Shown one piece after another: positions 1 through 10,088 of a DNA stretch of 27,618 nucleotides (positions are counted from its first letter, which is position 1; each line of letters opens with the position of its first letter). Origin of the DNA: Gnetum montanum (Eukaryota; Streptophyta; Gnetopsida; Gnetales; Gnetaceae); NCBI GenBank assembly GCA_015680685.1, contig MNCI01016161.1:1-27618 (forward strand), read 5' to 3'. A program made the position numbers and the translations under genes. The notes under the pieces were generated by a model. The model was not told the origin of the DNA. It worked only from the letters and a program-made list of their open reading frames with translations, and did no database searches.

Positions 1-1284
1 GTGAAACAAGCAAAGGAGCATTGGGATCTTCAGTCACGGTTCTTACTGGGCTTTTAGCATTGCTGTGGTTTACTGCGCTATGTGAATAATTTCTACTAAA
101 ATGATTATGCATACGCTAATCGATGTTCAATCAACATGCATAACTTTCGTTTGAAAAATTGAAAGAACTGAACCTGTTATAATACTTTCCTCATCGTTGC
201 TATGTGGTTCTGAAATGAATGAATTAATGTTTTGATTCACTTCGAACTTCCTTCTATATGCTTCCTACTAGACGAGTATGCGTAGGAATTAATCATATTT
301 CAAGTTCCTATTAGAGCGAATGCAAAATATGGAAGAACAGTTCTTTCCATCTCACTTTCAGTAATAGTCATGCTGTCACGATGATCATACCTTCATACCC
401 AATATTACCAAGTTGGGGTAGCTTGGGTTGCATAGATTTGCAAGAGTGAAAGGACAACAATCACAGCAATCATAAATTGCTAATAGCTGAAACCTGTAAA
501 GTCTGTTTGGAAACTAGCACTCTAGGATAGCTTTTCCAAAATCCACTATTCCAGATGGCCAAAGAAGATGTCGAGTTTTAGTTATCCTGCCATCATTCTG
601 ATGCACCTAGTTCTGCCTGAGAGTTTGGTTTTGTAAATAATTTCTGAGCAACCAATTTTTAAAATAGCACGAGTTAAAAAGTAAAAACTAACATTTTGAT
701 AAACAGGAAATGGATAGATGTATTAAAAAGAAAAAGAAAAAACACACGGCAGTGTGCCCAAACTACTATGATTATGAAATGTTAGAGAATTGTAAATAAA
801 AAGGATGCGACGGTGTTGAGAGGTGCTGAGGTACCCGTTAATTTGACATTTGCGAGAGGTTGACACACCACCGAGAGATTGTAAGTGTGGTTGAGAGTGA
901 TAAGGAGCTCGGATCCCAAGCCTGGACTGTTATGCTAAAAATTAATGACAATGTCGTGGGATTGGTATTGTCTTCAGAATTCAGCTGATTAGTACAATTT
1001 CAATCTTTGGTAAATGTCTCTCGCTTTCAATTTGGCAAATATTGATCAATTTAGCAAGTGATTTGAGTGGATAGGCTGTAGGAGCCAAATATTGATCAAT
1101 TTAGCAAGTGATTTGAGTACATAGGATGTGGGAGCCAATTAGATTGATAATTCTTTTTCAAAGAAAATATAACATAGGCCTTTGTGAAATCCTTGGAAGA
1201 AATTGATGTTGTCATTGTGTAAATTTGGAAGAACGTTCCAATACTCTGAGGTACACACTTTTTTGTATTATTGGTAAGTTGAAT
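1..1284 (-). repeat. Repeat family ABC, copy A (inverted relative to B and C)
   Basis: This stretch is the reverse complement of the sequences at 1483-2686 and 4112-5320, with roughly one difference in ten to fifteen bases by eye. Read on the plus strand it begins with a short open segment (GALGSSVTVLTGLLALL) that also appears, diverged, in copies B and C. The rest is AT-rich and non-coding in appearance. The similarity to copy C ends near 1219; bases 1220-1284 have no partner in B or C. The copy continues off the left edge. Nature unknown: it could be an internal part of a non-autonomous retroelement or a captured piece of a host gene with introns. Confidence 0.75.
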
Positions 1285-1464
1285 CAAGTGATTTGAGTAC
1301 ATAGGATGTGGGAGCCAATTAGATTGATAATTCTTTTTCAAAGAAAATATAACATAGGCCTTTGTGAAATCCTTGGAAGAAATTGATGTTGTCATTGTGT
1401 AAATTTGGAAGAACGTTCCAATACTCTGAGGTACACACTTTTTTGTATTATTGGTAAGTTGAAT
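1105..1464. repeat. Exact 180-bp tandem duplication
   Basis: Bases 1105-1284 are repeated without a single difference at 1285-1464, and the third unit starts (1465-1481) before being cut by the N at 1482. All neighbouring repeats in this region are clearly diverged, so perfect identity right next to an ambiguous base points to unmerged contig ends rather than biology. The 123-codon minus-strand open frame that spans it is simply the same peptide twice. Confidence 0.9.
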
Positions 1465-1481
1465 CAAGTGATTTGAGTACA

Positions 1482-1482
1482 N
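1482..1482. other. Single N: probable assembly join
   Basis: One ambiguous base lies exactly where a perfect tandem duplication stops and where the flanking repeat switches orientation (copy A to copy B). A one-base gap between contigs is the simplest reading. Confidence 0.8.
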
Positions 1483-2686
1483 GCAAGGATTTCACAAAGG
1501 CCTATGTTATATTTTCTTTGAAAAAGAATTATCAATCTAAGTGGGTCCTACAACCTGTCCACTCAAATCACTTGCTAAATTGATCAATATTTGCCAAAAT
1601 TTGAAAGCTAGAGACATTTACCAAAGATTGAAATTGTACTAAACGTAATCAGCTGAATTCTAAAGACAATACCAATTCAACGACGTCATCATTAATTTTA
1701 GCGTAACAATCCAAGCTTGGGATCCAAGCTCCTTATCACCCTCAACCACACACAATTTCACGGTGGCATGTCAACCTCTCGCAAATGTCAAATTAATGGG
1801 TACCTCAGCACCTCTCAGCATCATCACATCCTTTTTATTTACAATTCTCTAACATTTCATAATCATAGTAGTTTGGGCACACTGCCGTGTGTTTTTTCTC
1901 TTTCTTTTTAATACATCTATCCATTTCCTGTTTATCTAGTTACCAAAATGTTAGTTTTTACTTTTTAACTAGTTCTATTTTAGAAATTCGTTGTTTAGAA
2001 ATTATTTACAAAACCAAACTCTCAAGTAGAACTAGGTGCATCAAAATGATGGCAGGATAACTAAAACTTGACATCTTCTTTGGCCATCTGGATTAGTGGA
2101 TTTTGGAAAAGCTATCCTAGAGTGCTAGTTTCAAAATAGACTTTACATGTTTCAGCTATTCACAATTTATGATTCCTGTGATTGTTGTCCTTGCACTCTT
2201 GCAAATCTATGCAACCCAAGCTACCTCGACTTGGTAATATTGGGTATGAACGTATGATCAGTAACAGTAAAAATTACATCTCAATCATGACAGCATGACT
2301 ATTACTGGAAGTGAGATGAAAAGAACTATTCTTCCATATTTTGTATTCATTCTAATAGGAATTTGAAATATGATTAATTCCGACGTATACTTGTCTAGTA
2401 GGAAGCATCTAGATTGTATAATTTCTCTATACAAAGTTCAAAGTGAATCAAAACATTATTTCATTCATTTTAGAACCACATAGCAACGATAGAAGAAACA
2501 TTGAGGAAAGTATTATAAGGAAAATAGGTTCTGGTTTTTTTAGTTTTAGTGTATGCAACGAAAGTTCAGCATGTTGATTGAACATCGATTAGTGTACGCA
2601 TAGTAGATATTATCCACATAGCATAGTAAACCACTATTCTTAGCAATGCTAAAAGCCCAATAAAAACCGTGATTGAAGATCCCAGT
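1483..2686 (+). repeat. Repeat family ABC, copy B
   Basis: Collinear with copy C (4112-5320) and inverted relative to copy A. It starts abruptly after the N and ends exactly at the terminus of the short LTR at 2687. On the minus strand the left-over open segment near 2686-2560 encodes a hydrophobic stretch (GSSITVFIGLLALLRIVVYY) also visible in copy C. No start codon, splice pattern or known domain could be assigned. Confidence 0.75.
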
Positions 2687-2951
2687 TGATGAGTGGCACG
2701 GTACCCCTACACTCAACCATACGAATACGAGCGAATAAAGATCCATTCACTTTAAGACTCCTACTACAGGCACATGGAAATTATTCTAACTCTGGAATGG
2801 TAAAACTACTATAGTTTGGCTAAGGGTCTAAATCTCTATTGGAAACAAGGAAAATCAGCTTTTTATTTATAGAACTGGCGATGGGCTATGATATCATGGA
2901 TGCGATATCACGTACGCAATATCGTGGTTGATGCGATATCGCATCCCATCA
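2687..2951 (-). repeat. Short Athila-type LTR (LTR2)
   Basis: On the minus strand it begins TGATGG and ends CACTCATCA, the same ends as the 868-bp LTR at 5865-6732. The two also share the block just before the 3' end, the GATATC-rich block near the 5' end and a TATA-like box (TATAAATAAAA, 2862-2872). Much of the middle of the longer LTR is missing or replaced. A GATGCGATATCGCATC perfect palindrome lies at 2930-2945. No primer site follows it; repeat copy B abuts its 3' end directly. Confidence 0.65.
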
Positions 2952-2961
2952 TATCCCCATG
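2952..2961 (-). other. Purine-rich tract before LTR2
   Basis: On the minus strand CATGGGGATA directly precedes the TG of LTR2 and matches the tract before LTR1 (CGTGGGGGTA). This is the expected position of the plus-strand primer of an LTR element, so an internal 3' end lay above this point. Confidence 0.5.
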
Positions 2962-4111
2962 ATTGAATGAAAATTCTTTCTCGAGTTCTTTACAAAATAT
3001 TGGGAAGGTATGGGATTATTAACTTTGAATGACACTAACGGTGAATGGGGTGACATGTGAACGGATCATCATTACAAAACATGAAAAAATTAGTGTTCAT
3101 GGCAACAAGAGTGAACACTATACACATTTGACATCTAGCCTTATTTTGCAGCTGGGAGAGAAGAGAAGAGAGAGAGGAAAGAAGAAGTCTGTTGCTGTCG
3201 ATGCTAAGATTGCACCTTCTTTTGTTCATCCATAACCACGCCATCGATCTTGTTCCTTGCATAACTATTTCAGTACTAGTCCATTCCAAGTGTTTCCTCC
3301 AGATCCCATCTGTTGGTGTATGATTGCCATCTACACACACAACACAGTCTTATATTAGCAAGGGTAAATGAATCATAATGCAATTGCTACCTTGCTTCGG
3401 TATAAGGTCCATTGGATGAGTTGTGATATGGTTGATATGGATTTGGAGATATAATATTGGTGCTTACTTGAGGTGTAGGGGTTCAGAGAAATTAAAAAAA
3501 TTGGACCAGGACCCCCATGACTGAGAGCGAACCTTCGGTAGTGATAGAATGGAGAAAAAGAAAAGGAACAAGAAAGATGGAGAAAAAGAAACAATGGCCA
3601 CGCCAATAAAATGGATGCCAAAGATGGAGATGAACAAAATAAATGGTGATTGCGGAAATGTTTAAGGGAAAGAAATTAATGAATGCACCAAATAGGAATG
3701 CTGGTGGGTCCTCCCCAAAGTAGGCTCATGCTCTTAATGCCCTAACAATCCCACATTTAAAGAGTCTGTAGGCTCTAGAAATGTCATTTGGAAGCAAGAG
3801 TTAAAGTCTTAACCACAAGAGTTTACCAAAAAGAAAACAATGCATTAACCAAAATATGGACTACTGATACCACTGGCAATGAGGTGAAAAATGGAGAAAG
3901 AATGATGGCGAGAAGAGAATGGAATGGAGTCTCAAGAACAAGGTGGTGTACAGTCCCTTGTGTATTAATGGTTAATGTGACTTAGTAGATCTCATTCCAA
4001 ATCCAGCCTCAAACAATCCACATCCAGTGACTTCGCATTAATACATTCGGCCAATCCATCCTCTTGAACTAGCAAGAATGCCTCCACCAAAGCCACCACC
4101 ATTCCGATGAA
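2962..4111. other. No recognisable gene; probable decayed element interior
   Basis: The first 50 bases on the minus-strand side resemble the region before LTR1 (shared AGTTAATAATCCCATACC). Beyond that there are only short open frames on both strands without domains, low-complexity AGAGAG and GAAAAAG runs (around 3155-3185 and 3545-3590), and no repeat partner elsewhere in the window. Nothing here supports a gene. Confidence 0.5.
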
Positions 4112-5320
4112 ACAATGACAACATCAATTTCTTCCAAGGATTTCACGAAGGCCTATGTTATATTTTCTTTCAAAAAGAATTATCAATCTAAGTGGCTCCT
4201 ACAGCCTATCCACTCAAATCACTTGCTAAATCGATCAATATTTGCCAAAATTTGAAAGCCAGAGACATTTACCAAAGATTGAAATTGTACTGAACATAAT
4301 CAACTGAATTCTGAAGACAACACCAATCCAACGACGTTATCATTAGTTTTTAGCGTAACAATCCAGGCTTGGGATCAAAGCTCCTTATTACTCTCAACCA
4401 CACTTACAATCTCTCGGTGGCGCATCAACCCCTTGCAAATGTCAAATTAACGGGTGCCTCAACACCTCTTAGCACCATCACATCCTTTTTGTTTACAATT
4501 CTCTAACATTTCATAATTGTAGTAGTTTGGGCGCACTGCCATGTGTTTTTTCTTTTTCTTTTTAATACATTTATCCATTTCCTATTTATCTAGTTACCAA
4601 AATGTTAGTTTTTACTTTTAACTGGTTCTATTTTAGAAATTCGTTGCTTAGAAATTATTTACAAAACCAAACTCTCAGGAAGAACTAGCTGCATCAAAAC
4701 GATGGTAGGATAACTAAAACTTGACATCTTTTTTGGCAATCTAGATTAGTGGATTCTGGAAAAGCTATCCTAGAGTACTAGTTTCAAAATAGACTTTACA
4801 GGTTTCAGCTATTCGCAATCTATGCAACCCAAGCTACTTTAACTTGGTAATCTTGGGTATGCACGTATGATCAGTAACAATAAAAATTACATCTCAATTG
4901 TGACAACATGACTATTACTAGAAGTGACATGGAAAGAACTGTTTTTCCATATTTTGCATTTGTTCTAATAGGAATTTGAAATATGATTAACTCCTATGCA
5001 TACTCATCTAGTAGGAAGCATCTAGACTGTATAATTTCTCTATACAAAGTTCGAAGTGAATCAAAACATTAATTCATTCATTTCAGAACCACATAGCAAT
5101 GATAGAAGAAACGTTGAGGAAAGTATTATAAGGAAAACAGGTTCAGGTTCTTTCAGTTTTTCAAATAAAAGTTCTGCATGTTGATTGAACATCAATTAGT
5201 GTACACATAATCATTTTAGTAGAAATTATCCACATAGCGTAGTAAACCACTGTTCTTAGCAAACCTAAAAACCCAACAAAAATTGTGATTGAAGATCCTA
5301 GTGCTCCTTTTGTAAACATA
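4112..5320 (+). repeat. Repeat family ABC, copy C
   Basis: Collinear with copy B over about 1.2 kb. Its minus-strand open segment near 5340-5175 is the longest of the three (it includes VDMFTKGALGSSITIFVGF and continues about 50 codons to a stop). Copy C lies directly downstream, in minus-strand sense, of the gag-like fragment at 5378-5731. It may therefore be either part of the same non-autonomous element or an unrelated insertion into it. Confidence 0.75.
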
Positions 5321-5377
5321 TCCACTCAGAACTTTACGGAGTAACTATGGATTCTTTCTTTGTAAACTTCTCAAAAC

Positions 5378-5731
5378 CTATGCATCCGTATCACAATTTG
5401 ACGTTGAAGGAGTAGAGGAAGAGAGGGAACTATAAAACTTGTTGTGACTTTTGTAAGTCTTCCAATCATCCCCAAATAAGTTCTTGTTAGTTATCGAGAA
5501 GGTCCTAGGCCTTTTGGGCCTCCTCGTTCTATGGGATGTCTCATCCTTACTAGAGGTGTCAAAGTTGGATGATGAAAGTCTTTGAGTATCATTGGGGTGT
5601 TCATGAACATAGGGTACTCCTGTATAAGGTTGAGTAATCCAAACTTTATCTTCATCATCATATAATTTGTTGGTTCTCCAATGAATTTCCTTACTTGTTG
5701 TTGCATTGTTAGAGTCTTGTGAGAAAGACAT
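5378..5731 (-). pseudogene. Gag-like N-terminal fragment of Athila-type element
   Basis: This is a 117-codon minus-strand frame starting with MSFSQDSNN, about 115 bases after the primer-binding site at 5846-5863. That is the usual place for the start of gag in an LTR retrotransposon. The product is hydrophilic, rich in S, T, N and D, with a basic patch (RTRRPKRPR) near residue 70. It shows none of the conserved capsid motifs, which normally lie further downstream, and it stops shortly before repeat copy C. I call it gag only from position; the sequence itself is not diagnostic. The overlapping 71-codon frame at 5491-5706 is a shadow. Confidence 0.5.
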
Positions 5732-5845
5732 TGTAGTGAAAAGTGTGTGACTTAATTGAAATTAATTTCTTTTCTAAAAGATATATTGTGAATACTTGGT
5801 TACAGTGATCTTATATGATATAACTAATCTAGATAACTAGCACTG

Positions 5846-5863
5846 TCCCCGACAACGATGTCA
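5846..5863 (-). other. Primer-binding site, tRNA-Asp type, mutated
   Basis: The plus strand reads TCCCCGACAACGATGTCA. The 3' end of plant tRNA-Asp is TCCCCGGCAACGGCGCCA, so 14 of 18 positions agree and all four differences are C-to-T or G-to-A changes. It lies one base from the terminal CATCA of the LTR on the minus strand, the correct place for a primer site. This fixes the minus-strand orientation of the downstream element. Confidence 0.75.
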
Positions 5864-5864
5864 A

Positions 5865-6732
5865 TGATGAGTGGCAAGGTACCCATACACTTAACCATAC
5901 AAATACGAGTGTTTCATGCACGATTCGGTCGAACTCTATAGATAGGCTAGTTGTGGTATCTAGACAGTTACTCACTGATTGCAGTTCGTTGTCTTTCCAC
6001 CTAGACTAGTATTTTCTTTTTCACGTATGGTTTAGTCTAGAGTGAGGTGTATGATGTGGTTTCTAACCTAGTGCTACTCCTAGAGGCAATGGAAAATAAC
6101 TTTAATTAAGCTAGGAGGAAAAGGGAGAGAGAGTTAAGCTAATAGGACATAGGGGGAGAGAATCTAAACTAGTTTAAGTGCGATGAGTATCCATTCCTTA
6201 ATCATCCATACACATCTTGGACCTCATGCATGACTACTACTGAGATTACCAACCGAAGCTCCTAGGTACACTACTAGGTTACCAAGTAGTCACACTTAAA
6301 TGCTTGTGATTAAGTCATACTCATTCCATGTTTAAGGAGTTTAAGGTGAAGAAATATTAATTATGAAAGCAATAAATAACAATAACAATTAAATAATTAA
6401 ACTAAGTGAATGTTGCAATGATGAAGTAATCTCGATCTTTATTTCCAATCATGTGCATGTCCAAGTCCATCACACTCGAATAAAGGTGCCATACAATTAC
6501 AATCATCACACTGTGGGCATGTACTAAGGAAAAAGGGTTGAGAGGAAAAACTGAAAAGAAGATCCTACTCTAATAATAGCTTTCTATTGACTTTCCTGTG
6601 CTCCCCATTGTGTATTTATAGGCTCACACAGGAACCACGATATTGCTCATTCGATAACGCAAGCTAGGCTGTGATATCGCATATGCGATATTGCGGGTGT
6701 GATATCGTGGTCTAATGAATCACAATTCATCA
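5865..6732 (-). repeat. Athila-type LTR (LTR1), 868 bp
   Basis: On the minus strand the LTR runs from TGATGA to TCATCA, with perfect short inverted ends. A TATA box (TATAAATACA) lies at 6611-6620. Between the start and the TATA box there are several GATATCGC-type palindromes, including an 18-base perfect one at 6674-6691. A purine-rich tract precedes it and a tRNA-Asp-type primer site follows, so it acts as the 3' LTR of one element and the 5' LTR of another. The middle (6020-6600) shows no other feature. Confidence 0.75.
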
Positions 6733-6742
6733 TACCCCCACG
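6733..6742 (-). other. Purine-rich tract before LTR1
   Basis: On the minus strand CGTGGGGGTA precedes the LTR start. A few codons upstream the frame could read KDEFPFNRGG, but this is too short to count as the end of a protein. The matching tract before LTR2 supports its role as plus-strand primer. Confidence 0.5.
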
Positions 6743-7152
6743 ATTGAATGGAAACTCGTCCTTGAGGCAAAAAAAATAAAAACAAGCCCCATTGATTACA
6801 CAATGGATGGGTATGGGATTATTAACTAAGTAGGAATTCATTCATGTTGCAGTGGAGAATTGAATACAACAAAATTGGGACATGAACACAAAAATTACAA
6901 AATTACAAAATTTTATGAAACTCATGTGGTTTCAGGTGGTGGTGGCTCCTCCATGGGTCACTTCCCCTTATCTTGTGCTTCAGATTTTGGAATTTGATGA
7001 CTCTGCACTAGTGCCTGGAGCTTTTCCTCTTCAGTTTGGGGGTCTTGTGCCATCCATGTTGATGCTCCAATTTTTGACTGAGTCGACACATCCCATTGAT
7101 ATGGTAGTTGTGGAAACATTTGATTTGCTTTAACATACTAGGCCACAAACAA
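6743..7152 (-). other. Non-coding 3' region of the Athila-type element
   Basis: About 410 bases lie between the stop of the coiled-coil ORF and the purine tract. Open frames on either strand here have no domain or repeat partner except the last 50 bases, which resemble the sequence before LTR2. This is the position of the 3' untranslated region. Confidence 0.45.
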
Positions 7153-8161
7153 TCATCATTCCTCCTCGTAGGCTTTGGCTTTGTCCCTGTACTCTTGGAA
7201 ATTTGTAAGTCGTCGAGCCAAGTTTGCTACTTCTTTCTGGCCTTGGTAGTTGGTCTTAACCACCTCTAGTTTAGAATTTGTGACTTCTAGTTTTTGCAAT
7301 GTTTTCTTGTGCTTTGCAAATTCTACTTCATATTTGGCATAGGTGGTAGCTACCTGCTTCTCGAGCTCTGTTCTCAAAAATTTTGCTATCAACATGGCTA
7401 GATTGGCATATCACAAGTTTGTCAATTCCATATACTTTGTGCGATATTGAATCTACAAGTCCCAGATTTTAAGCTCTACTTGGTGGACAAATGCATATGT
7501 GTCCAATATGGCCCACCAATCAGTGTGTTGAGCACTGAAAGTGTTGATGTGGGCCTTGGCCATATGGATCTCCTATTCTATGACTTGTTTGTACATCCCC
7601 ACATGGTCTTTAAAATGCTCCTTTTAACTTTTCATGCCACTTGGCCTCGTTTTACCATGCGCTTATTTCGATAGCTGTCTTCTGACAGATTACATGCACC
7701 TCCTCCATTGAGAGGGTTCAATTCTCTCTGGCTAATGGTTCATGTCTGGGTTGAACCTGACCAATTGTTCTTGTAATTGCTAAAAATTTTTCTTGAGAAC
7801 ATTCTTTTGTTTCTCCATAGTGGTCAACTGAAGATTATTAGCATCAAGTAGTTTCTTCTCTTCCTGTAAGGCTCTAAGTGCCTTGACATGCACGTAGGTT
7901 TGAGCTTGTGCTTTGGAGGCATCCCAGTCGAACTTCTCCTTCTTCTCTACCACTCTTTTATTATCCACCAATAGTTTATTAAGTTGCTTCATCTTGAAAG
8001 TGTCTAGATGGTTTGTGGAAACAAACTGAGATGGGTCCCGTAGTGTAGCTTGCAGGGCAACAAGCCTTTCTTGGAGTCTTGCCAACTCTACTTCTACGTG
8101 CTTAGCCTTGGTCTCTACCATGAACAGCTTTCCTTTGATGGAGATGAGGTCTGATTGCACT
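7153..8161 (-). pseudogene. Athila-type extra ORF, C-terminal coiled-coil part
   Basis: One minus-strand reading frame runs from 8161 to the TGA ending near 7153 without a frameshift, interrupted by about eight stops in the middle (between 7780 and 7400). Both open ends (8160-7780 and 7395-7156) are rich in E, K, L, Q and A with heptad-like spacing (for example VEVELARLQERLVALQ), so the ancestral product ended in a long coiled coil. It is the direct continuation of the frame at 26555-27618, separated from it only by element Y. An extra sense-strand ORF between pol and the 3' LTR is typical of Athila elements, where it is called env-like; that identity is inferred from position, not from a recognised domain. 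It is not functional. Confidence 0.65.
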
Positions 8162-8166
8162 ATTGT
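8162..8166. repeat. Left target-site duplication of element Y
   Basis: ATTGT directly before the TG of the 5' LTR, matched by GTTGT at 26550-26554 (one transition apart). The position is confirmed because dropping one copy joins the interrupted minus-strand frame exactly in phase. Confidence 0.75.
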
Positions 8167-9867
8167 TGAAACACCACTAATTTCAGCCTAACACTTTGAA
8201 ACAAGAATGACTCAAGCCCTTTCAAGCTTTCAGGAGGCAAAATTTGGCTGAGGCATGGAAACCACACTCAGCTAAATCAAGCCAGCTTGCTCATCTCGTC
8301 AAGTTGGAAGCTTGTCCACAATGTGACCAATTCTTGGAGTCTCAAAATTGAGACAAAACCATCTGATCTACAATGTGCAAGTCATCCTCAGAGCACATCC
8401 TTGATAGCTTCCAGTCTCAACTTCCGGAATGCCAAATTTCAGCTCAAAATTGTAGTTTTTCAAAGATCTCACAAGTCACGCTACATGTCATGCTACATGT
8501 CACATTGCAGCATGACTACAGTGTGACCTACTCAAAGTGGTTCCAAAAAAGTCACATACAAGCTCAAATTCCTGATTTCAAATCACTCTTAGGATTAACT
8601 ATAGCCACACAGCAGTTGCACTCAAGAATCAAGCTTCAAAATCACAATTTCAAGCAAAATACATAATTTTTGAGTCATGTCACGCTACATGTCACGCTGT
8701 GGGCATGCTGCAGCGTGACTTATCATAAATAGCTCGAAATAAGGCACTTTTAGGCTCAATTCGTTAATCACAGTTAGGCAATCCTTGCACTTCAAGAATT
8801 AGGCTTCAAATTTCCAAAATTTGATGAAAAATTGCAAGTTTTTGTTCATTCACACTAAGGTCACATTGTAGCGTGAGTGTAGCATGAGTGTCGTGTGCAC
8901 ATGCTAAAGTCATGCTGAGACAAAATCAACTTATTTTGGAAAATCTTGTCAAGAATACAAGCCTCAAAAAACCATGGAACCACTTGAATTGACATCCTAT
9001 AGTGGTCAAATCAAAGATCTAGAAGTTTCAAGTGAGCCTGTGTCAATTTCCCTTATTGTACATCATCATTTCATTCTAAATTTTCATTTGTGGGCTTGCT
9101 GAGCCCTCACATTCTAAATTGTATGTGCTTCTATGGGCTTGAGGAAGCCACATGTTGTAAGATATGATGAACCTGGTCAAGAACGTAGCTTGCCCACACA
9201 TGTCCAACTCATGCACAGCTATCCATTGGACACATGTTACTTGATCTATTTTCCTCTCATCTCCTAGCCATTGATTCCATTCATGAATTCTATGCCCAAG
9301 CCTAGCCCAGCCCTATAAGTACCCTATCAATTCACATAAACGGGGTTGGAAATTTTGGAGTTGGATGACTTAGGAAACTTAGACCAGAAATCCTTGGGTG
9401 CTCAAGCATACTTGAATCCTGACATCCAAGTACTTCTGTCACATATCACATCACCAGGGGCTTGGCACTTGACCTATCATCCACACGTGTAGCTACACTT
9501 TGACCGATGCACATCTTCTCTAAGCAATACAATATAGTTCGTTTTGCCAGCCATTTATTCTGTTTACTCTGTGCTTTATATTTAGTTTATGTTTTCATTA
9601 CGATACTAGTTCTGCATGCGTTTCTATTTACATTTTGTACTTGCTGTTTACATTTTAAAACATCAATTATGATAACCCTAGTGCAAGCTGTAGTTTATGC
9701 TTAGGGAAGTCCTTGGTTGATTTGTGTGCAGACCATCCAAGGCACTCTGCCTTCGTTCCCTTTTCCAGCTTGCCCTCAAGTGAAGGCAGGGTCAGCTATG
9801 CCTACCTGATCATCTTTCAGTGTTCATTTTCCCTTCCAACCTTACACCGACGATTTAGGTTAGTACA
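8167..9867 (+). repeat. 5' LTR of element Y
   Basis: Begins TGAAAC and ends GTACA, and aligns along its whole length with 24856-26549. It contains three clusters of TCACGCT / AGCGTGA words and their mutated forms (8470-8530, 8675-8720, 8850-8930) and a TATA-like box (CTATAAGTACCC, 9312-9323). The TATA box puts U3 at about 1.15 kb. Open frames within the LTR are not conserved between the two copies and are not genes. Confidence 0.92.
9312..9323 (+). promoter_or_regulatory. TATA-like box of the 5' LTR
   Basis: CTATAAGTACCC corresponds to GTATAAATACCC in the 3' LTR, which is the better TATA consensus. The 5' copy has an A-to-G change in the box. Confidence 0.55.
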
Positions 9868-9873
9868 GTAAAT

Positions 9874-9891
9874 TGGCTCTAGAAGGAGGAC
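9874..9891 (+). other. Candidate primer-binding site of element Y
   Basis: TGGCTCTAGAAGGAGGAC begins six bases after the LTR end. It has the TGG start expected of a sequence complementary to a tRNA CCA end. I could not match it to a particular plant tRNA. Confidence 0.45.
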
Positions 9892-10088
9892 CCGACTTGC
9901 TTGTTTTCTGTTAAAATGTCGATCATGCTACCTATCAAAACTTATTTATCTTGTCCCTGTGAGTCTCCCTATCGTAGTTGTCACACTGTAGTTGCAGTTG
10001 TCACGCTATCTTGCATTTTTCATGCTATAGTTGTCACACTGCATTTGCTCACATTTAGCTTGTCTAGCTCAGTTTACTCACGTTCATT
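9892..10088 (+). other. Leader between primer site and gag
   Basis: Short leader with four copies of a GTTGTCAC(A/G)CT-like word between 9975 and 10045. This is the same word found in the LTRs. No gene is visible in it. Confidence 0.5.

Noticed and set aside
1096-1467. 123-codon minus-strand ORF with a perfectly repeated peptide
   Set aside because: It exists only because of the exact 180-bp duplication beside the N; copies B and C do not keep the frame open.
3035-3340. 101-codon minus-strand ORF and the 68-codon plus-strand ORF overlapping it
   Set aside because: No domain, no repeat partner; the composition is explained by GAGA-type low complexity.
5846-5863. Possible tRNA gene fragment (tRNA-Asp 3' end)
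   Set aside because: Only the 18 terminal bases match and it sits one base from an LTR end; it is a primer-binding site.
6647-6841. Minus-strand ORF containing KDEFPFNRGGMM, looking like the tail of a pol protein
   Set aside because: It crosses the purine tract and the LTR boundary, and a separate coiled-coil ORF ends 400 bases upstream; the resemblance is too short to annotate.
8287-8666. Two plus-strand ORFs inside the 5' LTR of element Y
   Set aside because: Not open in the 3' LTR; LTR sequence without conserved coding potential.
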